DNA from: Croceicoccus sp. | GTDB taxonomy: Bacteria > Pseudomonadota > Alphaproteobacteria > Sphingomonadales > Sphingomonadaceae | Length of the DNA: 39,416 bases | Assembly: GCA_029936705.1 (NCBI GenBank) | Contig: JAPYSD010000002.1 | Span: 1 to 39,416 of the forward strand | Reading direction: 5' to 3' | Part shown: positions 13,997-22,504 of the stretch, piece after piece | How the letters are laid out: each line of letters opens with the position of its first letter | Numbering within the stretch: position 1 is the first letter of the stretch | The notes under the pieces: model-generated | Databases searched by the model: none | What the model was told of the DNA's origin: nothing | Seen by the model: the letters and a program-made list of their open reading frames with translations, nothing else | Program-made: the position numbers and the translations under genes

Positions 13997-15394
13997 ATGG
14001 AGGCCAGCGCACGCGCTGAAATCGCAGTCGAGACGCTGCACGAGCACGGCATCAGCTTTGGCGAGGCGGTGCGCGTCTGGATCAGGGTCGCGCTGCTCAG
14101 CTTCGGCGGACCGGCGGGCCAGATAGCGGTGATGCATCGCATCCTGGTCGAGGAGAAGCGCTGGATCGGCGAGGAGCGGTTCCTCCACGCGCTCAACTAT
14201 TGCATGCTGCTGCCCGGCCCTGAAGCGCAACAGCTAGCTGTCTATATTGGCTGGTTGCTCCATAAGACCAAGGGCGGCCTGGTCGCGGGCGCGCTATTCG
14301 TGCTGCCCGGCTTCCTCGCGATTTTAGGGCTCAACTATGTCTATGTGCTGCTCGGCGAAGTGGCGCTGGTCGAGGGATTGTTCTTCGGATTGAAGGCCGC
14401 CGTGCTGGCGGTGGTGCTACAGGCGGTGGTCCGGGTGGGTTCGCGTGCCTTGAAGAACAACGTCATGCGCGGTTTTGCCGCGCTGGCGTTCGTCGCGATC
14501 TTCGTGCTCGACGTGCCCTTCCCGCTGATCGTGCTTGCCGCCGCGCTGATCGGCTTCTTCGGTGGCCGCGCTGGTTACGCCGCATTCAAGGGCGGCGGCG
14601 GACATGGTCCCGCCGGCGCTGAGATAATCCACGACCGCGACACCGCTCTTGGCGAGGGCCTTCCCGACCATGCCCGGCCGAACCTCTCTTGGTCGCTGCG
14701 CATCTCCGGCGTCCTGCTGCTGCTCTGGCTCGGGCCGGTCGCAGCGCTGCTGTTCGCGTTCGGCCCCGACGACGTGTTCAGCCGCATCGCCACCTTCTTC
14801 AGCCAGATGGCGGTGGTGACCTTCGGCGGCGCCTATGCGGTGCTCGCCTATGTCGCGCAGGAGGCAGTCGAGACCTATGGCTGGCTCCAGCCCGGCGAGA
14901 TGCTCGACGGGCTCGGCATGGCCGAGACCACGCCCGGGCCGCTGATCATGGTGACGCAGTTCGTCGGCTTCCTCGCGGCCTTCCGCGAAGCGACCGGGCT
15001 GCCGCCGCTCGTCGCCGCGACCTTCGGCGCAATCCTCACCACCTGGGTTACCTTCCTGCCATGCTTCCTGTGGATCTTCGCCGGCGCGCCATTCATCGAG
15101 CGGCTGCGCGGCAACCGCGCATTGTCGGCCGCGCTTTCGGCGATCACCGCCGCAGTGGTCGGCGTGATCCTCAATCTGGCGGTCTGGTTTGGTATCCACA
15201 CTCTGTTCGAGCAAGTCCGCGAAGTGCCGTTCGCAGCCGGCACCATCGATCTCCCAGTCCTAACGTCCGTCAACTGGCCGGCGCTGGCGCTCGCGGTGGG
15301 TGCGATACTCGCCATGTTCCGGTTCAAGGCCGGCATGCTGCCGGTGCTCGGCGTCTGCTCGGTCCTCGGGGCCGCATATGTAATGATCATCTGA
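13997..15394 (+). CDS. chrA: ChrA chromate efflux transporter (long, two CHR domains)
   Basis: A 465-residue inner-membrane protein with two homologous CHR domains. The first (about 25-200) opens VRVWIRVALLSFGGPAGQIAVMHRI and holds LNYCMLLPGPEAQQLAVYIGWL. The second (about 260-455) opens IATFFSQMAVVTFGGAYAVLAYVAQ and holds GLGMAETTPGPLIMVTQFVGFLAA. FGGP/FGGA and the P-G-P motifs are signatures of long-chain ChrA proteins, which expel chromate from the cytoplasm using the proton gradient. The ATG follows AGAGGA. It is translationally linked to chrB (2-bp gap) and followed 11 bp later by the superoxide dismutase gene. Confidence 0.96.
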   Translation: MEASARAEIAVETLHEHGISFGEAVRVWIRVALLSFGGPAGQIAVMHRILVEEKRWIGEERFLHALNYCMLLPGPEAQQLAVYIGWLLHKTKGGLVAGALFVLPGFLAILGLNYVYVLLGEVALVEGLFFGLKAAVLAVVLQAVVRVGSRALKNNVMRGFAALAFVAIFVLDVPFPLIVLAAALIGFFGGRAGYAAFKGGGGHGPAGAEIIHDRDTALGEGLPDHARPNLSWSLRISGVLLLLWLGPVAALLFAFGPDDVFSRIATFFSQMAVVTFGGAYAVLAYVAQEAVETYGWLQPGEMLDGLGMAETTPGPLIMVTQFVGFLAAFREATGLPPLVAATFGAILTTWVTFLPCFLWIFAGAPFIERLRGNRALSAALSAITAAVVGVILNLAVWFGIHTLFEQVREVPFAAGTIDLPVLTSVNWPALALAVGAILAMFRFKAGMLPVLGVCSVLGAAYVMII

Positions 15395-15405
15395 AGGAGT
15401 GACGC

Positions 15406-16137
15406 GTGACGATCGACCATCTTTCCCGACGCAGTGCAATCGCAACTCTTGGCATCGGAGCCGCCGCCATGACTATCAACGAAGCCTCTGCGCAGACGCC
15501 GGCCGCAGCGCCGGCGGCTGTCCCCGCCTTTGCCGGAAATCATCAGGTCAAGCCGCTCAGGTTCAATCCCGCCAGGCTTCACGGCCTCTCCGAAAGGCTG
15601 ATCACATCGCACCACGAGAACAATTATGCGGGCTCGGTCAAGGCCCTGAATATGATCGAGACACGACTTGCCGCCGCGCTCGCTGACACGGACCTGCCGC
15701 CGGTGGTCTATGGCGGATTGAAGCGCGAGGAGCTGCACCGCACCGGCTCGGTCGTGCTCCATGAGGTCTATTTCGACGGGCTCGGCGGCAACGGCCAGGC
15801 AGCCGGTTCCATCCGCGACGCGCTGGGCGCGGCGTTCGGCTCGTTCGACCGCTGGGAAGCCGACTTCCGCCGTACCGGGATGAGCCTTGCCGGCGGATCG
15901 GGCTGGTGCGTGCTCGTCTACAATCTCCACACGCGCTCGCTGCACAACCATTGGGCGTGGGATCATATGCACGGTGCGATTGCCGGCGTGCCGCTGCTCG
16001 CGCTCGATATGTACGAGCACAGTTTCCACATGGATTACGGCACCGCCGCCGCCAAATATGTCGACGCCTTCTTCCGCAACATCGACTGGGAAGTGGTCGA
16101 CCGGCGCTATGCCGCGGCTTTGCGCGGCGGCGGCTGA
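15406..16137 (+). CDS. chrC: Fe/Mn superoxide dismutase with Tat-type signal (ChrC-like)
   Basis: A 243-residue protein starting at GTG 15406 (AAGGAG upstream). The N-terminus, LSRRSAIATLGIGAAAMT followed by EASAQT, has the twin-arginine and hydrophobic pattern of a Tat export signal. The mature part is a Fe/Mn superoxide dismutase: LITSHHENNYAGSVKALN (first His ligand), SVVLHEVYFDGLGGNG, GWCVLVYN and the ligand pair ALDMYEHSFHMDYG. In TnOtChr-type operons the homologous gene is chrC and protects against superoxide formed during chromate reduction. The export signal suggests it works in the periplasm. It follows chrA by 11 bp. Confidence 0.9.
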   Translation: MTIDHLSRRSAIATLGIGAAAMTINEASAQTPAAAPAAVPAFAGNHQVKPLRFNPARLHGLSERLITSHHENNYAGSVKALNMIETRLAAALADTDLPPVVYGGLKREELHRTGSVVLHEVYFDGLGGNGQAAGSIRDALGAAFGSFDRWEADFRRTGMSLAGGSGWCVLVYNLHTRSLHNHWAWDHMHGAIAGVPLLALDMYEHSFHMDYGTAAAKYVDAFFRNIDWEVVDRRYAAALRGGG

Positions 16138-16225
16138 ACCCGACCGCCGTGGCTTAACACCCACTGCTGCGCGACACCTGAGTTCGCGACCACAAAGGGG
16201 ACAGGTCCGATGGGGAGATGCAACA

Positions 16226-17305
16226 ATGACATCCGGCCCGAACATCGCTCTTCTTTGGCGTGGGCAAGCAGCCGAGTGGACGCATCGCTTTCATGAAGCC
16301 CGGCAGTGGCCGATAATGCAGGCCTTGCGGGCGCTCGGGGCGACCGCAAGGCCTGTACTGTACAGGGACGAGGCGGTTCGCGAGATTCGGGACGAGCTGC
16401 TGTCGTGCGACGCAGTGCTGGTCTGGGTGAATCCGTTGGACATTTCAGGCGACCGCTCGCAGCTCGATCCAATGCTGCGCGAAGTCGCGGGGTGCGGCGT
16501 TGTCGTCAGCGCGCATCCTGACGTGATCGCCAAAATCGGCGTCAAGGAAGTGCTCTACACAACGCGATCCATGGAATGGGGCAGCGATGTCGATCGATAC
16601 GTGGACGCTGAAGGCCTTCGCGCTCGTTTCCCCGAACATCTTGCCGCAGGCCCGCGCGTGCTGAAGCCGAACTACGGCAACGGCGGCAGGAATGTATGGC
16701 GTGTCCAACTAGACGAAGCGGGAAACGCTCCGGCTTTGAAAACGTCGGTGAAAGTTCAAGAGGCCCGCCAAGGAAGCAAATCGGAGCGCATCAGCCTAGC
16801 CGAGTGCTTGGAAAGGTGGGTGCCGTTTCTAAACGACGGCGGCGTGCTGATCGATCAGGCTTATCAGCCGCAGTCGTCCGAGGGCATGGTCCGCTGCTAC
16901 GTGTGCGGGCACCGAGTGGTTGGCTTTGGGCACAACCTGATCACTGCGCTGATGACGCCAACGGCCATTGATACAACGTCGTCAACCCCACAGCCGATGG
17001 GCCGCGCCATGTTCGGACCGGAGGTGACGCGCTTCGCAGCCTTACGGAAAGCGATGGAGGATCGCTGGATTCCAGAGATGCAAAGGTTGCTGTCGATCGT
17101 CGACCACGATCTTCCGCTTCTTTGGGACGCCGACTTCCTATTTCGCCCTGGTGAAGCCATCAGCGATGGCTCCTATGCGCTTTGCGAGATCAATGCTAGT
17201 TCGGTTGCACCATTTCCGCCAAGCGCCGTCCAGCCAGTCGCCGCAGCGGCAATCGGTCGCGCTCTTGCCATTCGTTTGACGAAGGAGACCTCCAATCCTC
17301 ATTGA
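16226..17305 (+). CDS. ATP-grasp-like protein, Cj0069 family
   Basis: A 359-residue cytoplasmic protein starting at ATG 16226 with GGGGAGA upstream; the frame is open far upstream, but that part is antisense or out-of-frame to the sod gene. It has an N-terminal Rossmann-like part (PNIALLWRGQ, AVLVWVNPLDISGD) and an ATP-grasp-like region: RVLKPNYGNGGRNVWRVQL, GGVLIDQAYQ, GMVRCYVCG and LPLLWDADFLF with ALCEINASSVAPFPP. The last segment has the acid-Asn metal-binding pattern of ATP-grasp ligases. The substrate is unknown; these enzymes join carboxylates to amines or thiols. Placed at the end of the chr operon, it may make a protective metabolite, which is inference. It ends 85 bp before the convergent resolvase stop. 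Confidence 0.8.
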   Translation: MTSGPNIALLWRGQAAEWTHRFHEARQWPIMQALRALGATARPVLYRDEAVREIRDELLSCDAVLVWVNPLDISGDRSQLDPMLREVAGCGVVVSAHPDVIAKIGVKEVLYTTRSMEWGSDVDRYVDAEGLRARFPEHLAAGPRVLKPNYGNGGRNVWRVQLDEAGNAPALKTSVKVQEARQGSKSERISLAECLERWVPFLNDGGVLIDQAYQPQSSEGMVRCYVCGHRVVGFGHNLITALMTPTAIDTTSSTPQPMGRAMFGPEVTRFAALRKAMEDRWIPEMQRLLSIVDHDLPLLWDADFLFRPGEAISDGSYALCEINASSVAPFPPSAVQPVAAAAIGRALAIRLTKETSNPH

Positions 17306-17389
17306 TATGATTCAAGCAATTCAAGAGACGTGACATTGGTCGTATCAATCAGACAAGCCTAAGGGTGAGCGAGGCTGGGTGAAACCGGC

Positions 17390-17950
17390 TCAGGTGGCAG
17401 CGCGGAGATACTGGTAGAGGGTTTCGCGACTGATCCCCAGGTCACGGGCGATGACGGCCTTGCGCTCGCCGTCATCAACACGGCGGTGCAGCTCGGCGAC
17501 CATTTCGTCGGAGAGGGAACGTTTCCGCCCGCGATAAGCACCGCGTTGTCTGGCGACCGCAATGCCTTCGCGCTGCCGCTCCCGGATCAGGGCGCGCTCG
17601 AATTCGGCGAACGCACCCATGACCGAGAGCATCAGGTTGGCCATCGGGGAATCCTCGCCCGAGAAGGCCAGGCTTTCCTTCACGAACTCGATCCGGACGC
17701 CTCTTTTGGTGAGGGACTGAACCAGTTTGCGCAGATCGTCGAGATTACGCGCCAATCGATCCATGCTGTGGACCACGACGGTGTCACCCTCGCGGGCGAA
17801 GGCGAGCATGGCATCGAGTTCGGGGCGGTTGATGTCCTTGCCCGATGCCTTGTCGGTGAAAATCCGGTCGAGCGACTGCCCGTCCAACTGGCGATCGACA
17901 TTCTGATCGAATGTGCTCACCCGGACGTAACCGATCCTCTGGCCTTTCAT
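17390..17950 (-). CDS. tnpR: Serine resolvase TnpR (Tn3 family)
   Basis: A 186-residue serine recombinase. The catalytic domain (1-120) begins RIGYVRVSTFDQNVDRQL, with the nucleophilic Ser in RVST, then VVVHSMDRLARNLDDL (active-site Arg residues) and EFERALIRERQREGIAVARQRG (the E-helix). The C-terminal helix-turn-helix, RKAVIARDLGISRETLYQYL, binds the res site. It resolves cointegrates made during replicative transposition. Transcribed away from tnpA with 173 bp between them, the layout of the Tn3 subgroup. Length and motifs are complete. Confidence 0.95.
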   Translation of the reverse strand: MKGQRIGYVRVSTFDQNVDRQLDGQSLDRIFTDKASGKDINRPELDAMLAFAREGDTVVVHSMDRLARNLDDLRKLVQSLTKRGVRIEFVKESLAFSGEDSPMANLMLSVMGAFAEFERALIRERQREGIAVARQRGAYRGRKRSLSDEMVAELHRRVDDGERKAVIARDLGISRETLYQYLRAAT

Positions 17951-18123
17951 CGCCGCCTCCGGTCAAAATGTCAGGTTGAATTCTATGACACGGCGGAACA
18001 TGCGTCAATAAATGCTTGCCATAACCCTATCCTGACAGAAACCGCCGCTGCATCCTGACGTCCGGTTAGGCTATACTCCAGATTGACGCTAGCCTGTCGC
18101 TCTCGACTCGGGATGGAGGCAGG
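17951..18123. promoter_or_regulatory. tnpR-tnpA divergent promoter and probable res site
   Basis: The 173 bp between the two divergent starts must hold both promoters and, by family rule, the res site bound by TnpR. A TATACT hexamer at 18072-18077 could be the tnpA -10. Short repeats such as CTGACA (18032-18037) and CTGACG (18055-18060) may be parts of resolvase binding sites; I could not define the three subsites by eye. Confidence 0.6.
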
Positions 18124-21093
18124 ATGGCGCGGCGGCGATTATTGACCGGAGAAGAAAGGCGTCGCCTGTTCGATATCCCCCATGACGAAACCGCGATCGT
18201 CGGCCACTATACCCTTGCCGCCGAGGATCTCGAACTGGTCGGTCGCCGCTATCGCCCTGCCAACCGCCTCGGTCTGGCAACGCAGATCGCGCTTATGCGG
18301 CATCCCGGCTTCGGTTTGCAGCCCGACGTCGACGTCCCCGATGCGGTCCTTCACTATCTCGCCGCCCAGCTCTTCGTCGATGTTGATGCGTTCGCCGACT
18401 ATGGCCAGCGCGCGCAAACACGTAACGATCATGCCGACATTGCGGCACGGCATCTGGGGCTACACCCTTTTCGGCGAGGGGATATACCGCTCGCGCTCGA
18501 TCTCGCCGCAAGAGCTGCGGAGCGGACCGATCGGGGCGAACCTATTGTCCGCGCATTGATGGAGGGGCTGAAGCAGGAACGCTTCATTCTTCCATCGGCA
18601 GACACGCTCGAACGTGCGGGCCTCGCCGGCAGGGCACGCGCCCGCAAAGCCGCGGCGGCGCTCATTGTCGAAAGCCTGGGTCATGCCGAACTGGCGCGGA
18701 TCGATGATCTGATCGTCAACAACAGCGACTTCGGCATGACGCCGCTGGCCTGGCTGCGCAATTTCGAGGAAGCGCCCACCACGGCGAACATCAACGGGCT
18801 GCTGGAACGGCTACGCTATGTGCGCGGAATCGGCATCGACCCGGCGATCGGCGCGAAAATCCCCGACTTCCGGTTCGCGCAGTTCATGCGCGAAGGTGGC
18901 GTTGCGCCGGCGTTCCTGCTCTCCGATTATAGCCTTAACAGGCGCCGCGCGACGCTGATCGCGGCGGTCATCGACCTCGATGCCAGGCTCGCCGATGGTG
19001 CGATCCAGATGTTCGACAGGCTTGTCGGAAGCCTGTTCACACGGGCGCGGCGCGGGCGGGAAAGGCGCTATCAGGACAGCATCCGCTCGGTCGGCGAACT
19101 TATGCGGCTGTTCGGCGCGACGATCGCCGCGCTGGGAGAGGCGGTCGAACATGGCGGTAATCCGCTCGAACTGATCGACGAAGCGGTAGGCTGGCACAGA
19201 CTGGTCGCAGCCAAATCGCAGGTCGATGCGCTGGCCGAGCTGGCGGGCGAAGATGCGCTTGTCGCGGCGACTGGTCGCTATGCGACGCTGCGGCGGTTCA
19301 GCCCGGCTTTCCTCGATACATTCACGTTCAAGGCATCGGGGAGCGGATCGCAACTGGTCAAGGCCATCGAGGTCATCCGCGATACCAATGCCCGCAAGGC
19401 CCGCAGCCTGCCCGAGGGCGTTCCGCTCCCATTCGCCAACCGGCAGTGGAAGCGCCTCATCACCGAAGGTGGCCAGGTCGATCGCCGGCGATACGAGACG
19501 GCCATCATGGCCACGCTGCGCGATCGGTTGCGCGCCGGCGACATATGGGTCGAAGGAACCCGCAATTATCGCCGCTTCGACACCTATTTGCTGAGTCGAC
19601 GCGATGCCGATAAGGTGGCCGACAGCCTGCCATTCCAGACCGATGCGGCCGCCTATCTGGAGGAGCGGGCAAGGACGCTCGACTGGCGGCTGCGCCGTTT
19701 CGCCAAGCAACTCAAGGCGAACAGGCTCGCGGGCGTGGCGCTCGAACGCGACCGGCTCAAGCTGCAACCCATGCCGGCGATCACTCCACCCGAGGCGGAG
19801 GCTCTCGATCGCAGGCTCGACGCCTTGCTTCCGCGCGTGCGGATCACCGAACTCCTGGTCGAGGTGGCCGAGCGCACCGGGTTCCTGAGCGCATTTCGCG
19901 ATCTTCGGTCCGGCAAGGAGCATGACAACCCGCACGCGATCCTCGCCGCCATTCTCGCTGATGGATCGAATCTGGGTCTAGAGCGCATGGCCAACGCCAG
20001 CGACGGGGTGAGCTACGCCCAGCTTGCCTGGACCCACAACTGGTATTTGTCGCCCGAAAACTATCAGGCCGCGTTGGGGATGATCGTTGCCGCGCACCAT
20101 GATCTTCCTTTCACGCGCCATTGGGGAGCCGGCACTAGTTCATCCTCCGATGGGCAGTTCTTCCGCTCGGGCCGCAACCGATCGGCGGCGGCCGACATCA
20201 ATGCGAAATATGGCAGCGAGCCGGGCCTGAAGATCTACTCCCACCTGTCCGATCATTTTGCCTCGTTCGGATCGCGGATCATGTCGGCCACCGCCGGCGA
20301 GGCCCCCTACGTGCTGGATGGCCTGATGCTCGGCGCCGGCGCGCTACCGCTGCATGAGCATTACACTGATACCGGCGGCGCGACGGACCATGTCTTTGCC
20401 CTTTGCCATCTTCTCGGCTTCCGGTTCGTGCCCCGTCTGCGCGACATCGCCGACCGGAAACTCGGCTCGATCGCCGCGCCTTCGACCTACAAAGGCATCG
20501 AAAGCCTCATGGGCCGCACGATCAAGACGGCGGCGATCGAAGCCGATTGGGATGACATCGTCAGGATCGTCGCCTCCATTAAGGAAGGAGCCGTTGCGCC
20601 CTCCGCGATCCTGCGCAAGCTGGCCGCCTACAAGCGCCAGAACAGGCTGGATTTTGCGCTGGCCGAACTCGGCCGCATCGAGCGGACGCTATTTGCGCTC
20701 GACTGGCTTGAACAGCCCGACTTGCGTCGCGCCTGCCAGGCCGGCCTCAATAAAGGCGAAGCACGTCATACCCTTGCCGCCGCGATCTACACCAACCGAC
20801 AGGGGCGGTTCACCGATCGCTCGATCGAGAATCAGGAATATCGGGCATCGGGCCTCAATCTGCTGATCGCGGCGATTTCTTACTGGAACACCGTCTATAT
20901 GGACAGGGCCGCCCAGCATCTCCAATCATCCGGCGGCACCTTCGATGATGCGCTGCTTGCCCATCTCTCGCCGATGGGCTGGGTGCATATCAGTTTGACC
21001 GGCGACTATCTGTGGCAAAGGGCAAACCGGCTCTCCCCTGGCGAGTTCCGCACCCTCAACGATCCCATGGCCCGCCTCAAACTCGTGGCATAG
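18124..21093 (+). CDS. tnpA: Tn3-family transposase TnpA
   Basis: A full-length 989-residue Tn3 transposase starting at ATG 18124 behind GGAGGCAGG. The N-terminal DUF4158 region (RRLLTGEERRRLFDIPHDE) binds the terminal repeats. The catalytic triad can be placed: Asp 676 in SSSSDGQFF, Asp 749 in HYTDTGGATDHVF, and Glu 902 or 905 in IENQEYRASGLNLL. The signatures HNWYLSPENYQAAL and HISLTGDYLW are also present. It catalyses replicative transposition between the 40-bp ends. No frameshift or stop, so the element is likely still mobile. The C-terminal end is echoed, in diverged form, by the remnant at 11062-11121. Confidence 0.97.
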   Translation: MARRRLLTGEERRRLFDIPHDETAIVGHYTLAAEDLELVGRRYRPANRLGLATQIALMRHPGFGLQPDVDVPDAVLHYLAAQLFVDVDAFADYGQRAQTRNDHADIAARHLGLHPFRRGDIPLALDLAARAAERTDRGEPIVRALMEGLKQERFILPSADTLERAGLAGRARARKAAAALIVESLGHAELARIDDLIVNNSDFGMTPLAWLRNFEEAPTTANINGLLERLRYVRGIGIDPAIGAKIPDFRFAQFMREGGVAPAFLLSDYSLNRRRATLIAAVIDLDARLADGAIQMFDRLVGSLFTRARRGRERRYQDSIRSVGELMRLFGATIAALGEAVEHGGNPLELIDEAVGWHRLVAAKSQVDALAELAGEDALVAATGRYATLRRFSPAFLDTFTFKASGSGSQLVKAIEVIRDTNARKARSLPEGVPLPFANRQWKRLITEGGQVDRRRYETAIMATLRDRLRAGDIWVEGTRNYRRFDTYLLSRRDADKVADSLPFQTDAAAYLEERARTLDWRLRRFAKQLKANRLAGVALERDRLKLQPMPAITPPEAEALDRRLDALLPRVRITELLVEVAERTGFLSAFRDLRSGKEHDNPHAILAAILADGSNLGLERMANASDGVSYAQLAWTHNWYLSPENYQAALGMIVAAHHDLPFTRHWGAGTSSSSDGQFFRSGRNRSAAADINAKYGSEPGLKIYSHLSDHFASFGSRIMSATAGEAPYVLDGLMLGAGALPLHEHYTDTGGATDHVFALCHLLGFRFVPRLRDIADRKLGSIAAPSTYKGIESLMGRTIKTAAIEADWDDIVRIVASIKEGAVAPSAILRKLAAYKRQNRLDFALAELGRIERTLFALDWLEQPDLRRACQAGLNKGEARHTLAAAIYTNRQGRFTDRSIENQEYRASGLNLLIAAISYWNTVYMDRAAQHLQSSGGTFDDALLAHLSPMGWVHISLTGDYLWQRANRLSPGEFRTLNDPMARLKLVA

Positions 21094-21113
21094 CCAGTGT
21101 TCTCATTATGTCC

Positions 21114-21153
21114 GCCAAATCGTTGTCTGGCGCACAAACCTTGAGGTGACGCC
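21114..21153 (-). repeat. Right terminal inverted repeat of the Tn3-family element
   Basis: Exact 40-bp reverse complement of the left repeat at 11002-11041. It starts 21 bp after the tnpA stop codon. Immediately outside it is AGCTA (21154-21158), the right copy of the 5-bp target duplication. Confidence 0.93.
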
Positions 21154-21158
21154 AGCTA
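21154..21158. repeat. Target-site duplication AGCTA (right copy)
   Basis: It matches 10997-11001 exactly and directly follows the right inverted repeat. The DNA from here to 21394 (about 240 bp) holds no gene that I can recognise; before insertion it would have lain upstream of the lipoprotein-CDF operon. Confidence 0.9.
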
Positions 21159-21394
21159 CGCGGGTTCCGCCACGGCAACCCTGGGTGAATAGCGGCGAAA
21201 GGCTGCCTCTCTTCGCCGACATTGCTGCCGTTCGCTGGCTCAGATTAGTCCGTCGAAACCTGCCCTACGTTCATGCCCAGCCAAAAGCGGTAACGGGCCG
21301 TAGCTGACGGGCGGCCTACAGGCGTTCATGATTGGGAACGGAGTGAATTCAGGATTACGCGCATCTCTAATGGACTGATATCTGCGTGAGACGC

Positions 21395-22504
21395 TCAAGC
21401 TACATTTCGACGCACCATTTTTCTACGCGATGGCAAACTGCGGGGCCTTGGGGCACGATCGCGCTTCGCTGGCGGGCAAGCAGGACAGCTGACGGCTTCT
21501 TCGACCATCGCTTTCGGTCCCGGGATTGGGCCTCCAAGGCGCCCATCGAGAATCTGCCGAATCAGATCGTCGAAAAGGTCGCGCTCGACCGCGTACATTC
21601 CGCCCCGCGCGCCTTCAAAGGCGCAGTTCCACGCCGCGAGTGCTTGGCCATAGCGTAGAGCATTTGTCAGACTCTCGATGCTCGTCGATTTCAATCCTGA
21701 AAGGCCCGCTCCGGCGATCTTCGACAATAGACCGGCCGAACACCAATCACCGGACCCGCAGCTGTCTAAAAACTGCGGCGCGTTGACCGCCGGCAAATGC
21801 GTCCAATCGGACAGATTTGAAAGACGATGGCGATAACGCAGCCCTTCAATGCCCATCGTCTGGATTTCAAGAATCGTGGCACTATCACCGGTCATCGCGC
21901 CGCCAGCCTCGCTCAAGCGCTGATCGGCATATTTCACGATGTGGGCGAGCTGCAACGCCTCGGCAAAGAGCTTGGGATCGGATTTGCCAGACGGCTCGAA
22001 CATGACGATCGCGCCCGCGTCTGCCGCTCGCGCTGCCAAGGTCAGCGCCGCGCGCGAAAGCCGATCCATGAAGAAAACTTGGGCGCCGTTGACCCCGTCG
22101 CCGACGGCATCGACGGCCTGGCGTGTGACCGGCTTGAAACTCGGCAACCACTGGCCGCAGCGTGGACAAGCCCAGGAAAAGCGGTGTGTTGGTGATCCAT
22201 CGCGCCCTCGACATATCTCCTGGATGATGATGGGCGTATGACTGGTTGGCTCACAACCGGCAAAATCCAGCTTCACGCCCCAGCGGCTCATGTCAGCCCT
22301 GACCCGCTCGGAGGCAGGGTCACCGTTCATGCGGGCGATTGGGTAGCTCTCCCACCCAAGGTAGGCGAGGATTGATAGAACGTTCCCGCAAGTCCCGCCC
22401 GCCCAAGCCTGGACCGGCAGGTTCGGATTCGCGCTCATGACCAGATCGAGTGCGATCAGGCCGGTCCCAAATGCGCGCGGCTTTTCGCCTTCGGCTGTGT
22501 TCAC
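21395..22504 (-). CDS. PfkB-family carbohydrate/nucleoside kinase
   Basis: A 369-residue ribokinase-like protein. The N-terminus AFGTGLIALDLVMSANP with WAGGTCGNVLSILAYLGW matches the first PfkB signature (GG followed by N). The second signature reads DSCGSGDWCSAGLL in place of the usual DTxGAGDxF; the catalytic Asp is kept. The family phosphorylates sugars, nucleosides or sugar phosphates with ATP. The last ~40 residues (ending RSLPSRRKMVRRNVA) are basic and outside the usual fold. It is the fifth and last gene of a minus-strand operon and overlaps the upstream gene by 4 bp (ATGA type). It probably phosphorylates the product of its operon partners; the substrate cannot be read from sequence. 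Confidence 0.85.
   Translation of the reverse strand: MNTAEGEKPRAFGTGLIALDLVMSANPNLPVQAWAGGTCGNVLSILAYLGWESYPIARMNGDPASERVRADMSRWGVKLDFAGCEPTSHTPIIIQEICRGRDGSPTHRFSWACPRCGQWLPSFKPVTRQAVDAVGDGVNGAQVFFMDRLSRAALTLAARAADAGAIVMFEPSGKSDPKLFAEALQLAHIVKYADQRLSEAGGAMTGDSATILEIQTMGIEGLRYRHRLSNLSDWTHLPAVNAPQFLDSCGSGDWCSAGLLSKIAGAGLSGLKSTSIESLTNALRYGQALAAWNCAFEGARGGMYAVERDLFDDLIRQILDGRLGGPIPGPKAMVEEAVSCPACPPAKRDRAPRPRSLPSRRKMVRRNVA

Larger units (their letters stand above)
11002..21153 (+). mobile_element. Tn3-family transposon carrying chromate resistance
   Basis: The element is 10,152 bp, bounded by 40-bp perfect inverted repeats (11002-11041 and 21114-21153) and a 5-bp target duplication AGCTA. It encodes an intact transposase (989 residues) and a divergent serine resolvase with a likely res site between them. 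Cargo is chrB-chrA-sod-ATP-grasp on the plus strand, and DUF1259, PepSY and Rap1a-like genes on the minus strand. The layout resembles TnOtChr, a Tn3-type chromate transposon described from Ochrobactrum tritici, but the cargo differs. Just inside the left end lies the end of a second, diverged tnpA in inverted orientation, so the left terminus came from a related element. Confidence 0.93.

Noticed and set aside
15887..16225. N-terminal extension of the ATP-grasp protein
   Set aside because: This part overlaps the superoxide dismutase gene in another frame and is Ser/Thr/Arg-rich noise; the ATG at 16226 has a good ribosome binding site.
18811..19935. 374-codon minus-strand open frame inside tnpA
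   Set aside because: Shadow of the intact transposase; no independent motif or ribosome binding site.
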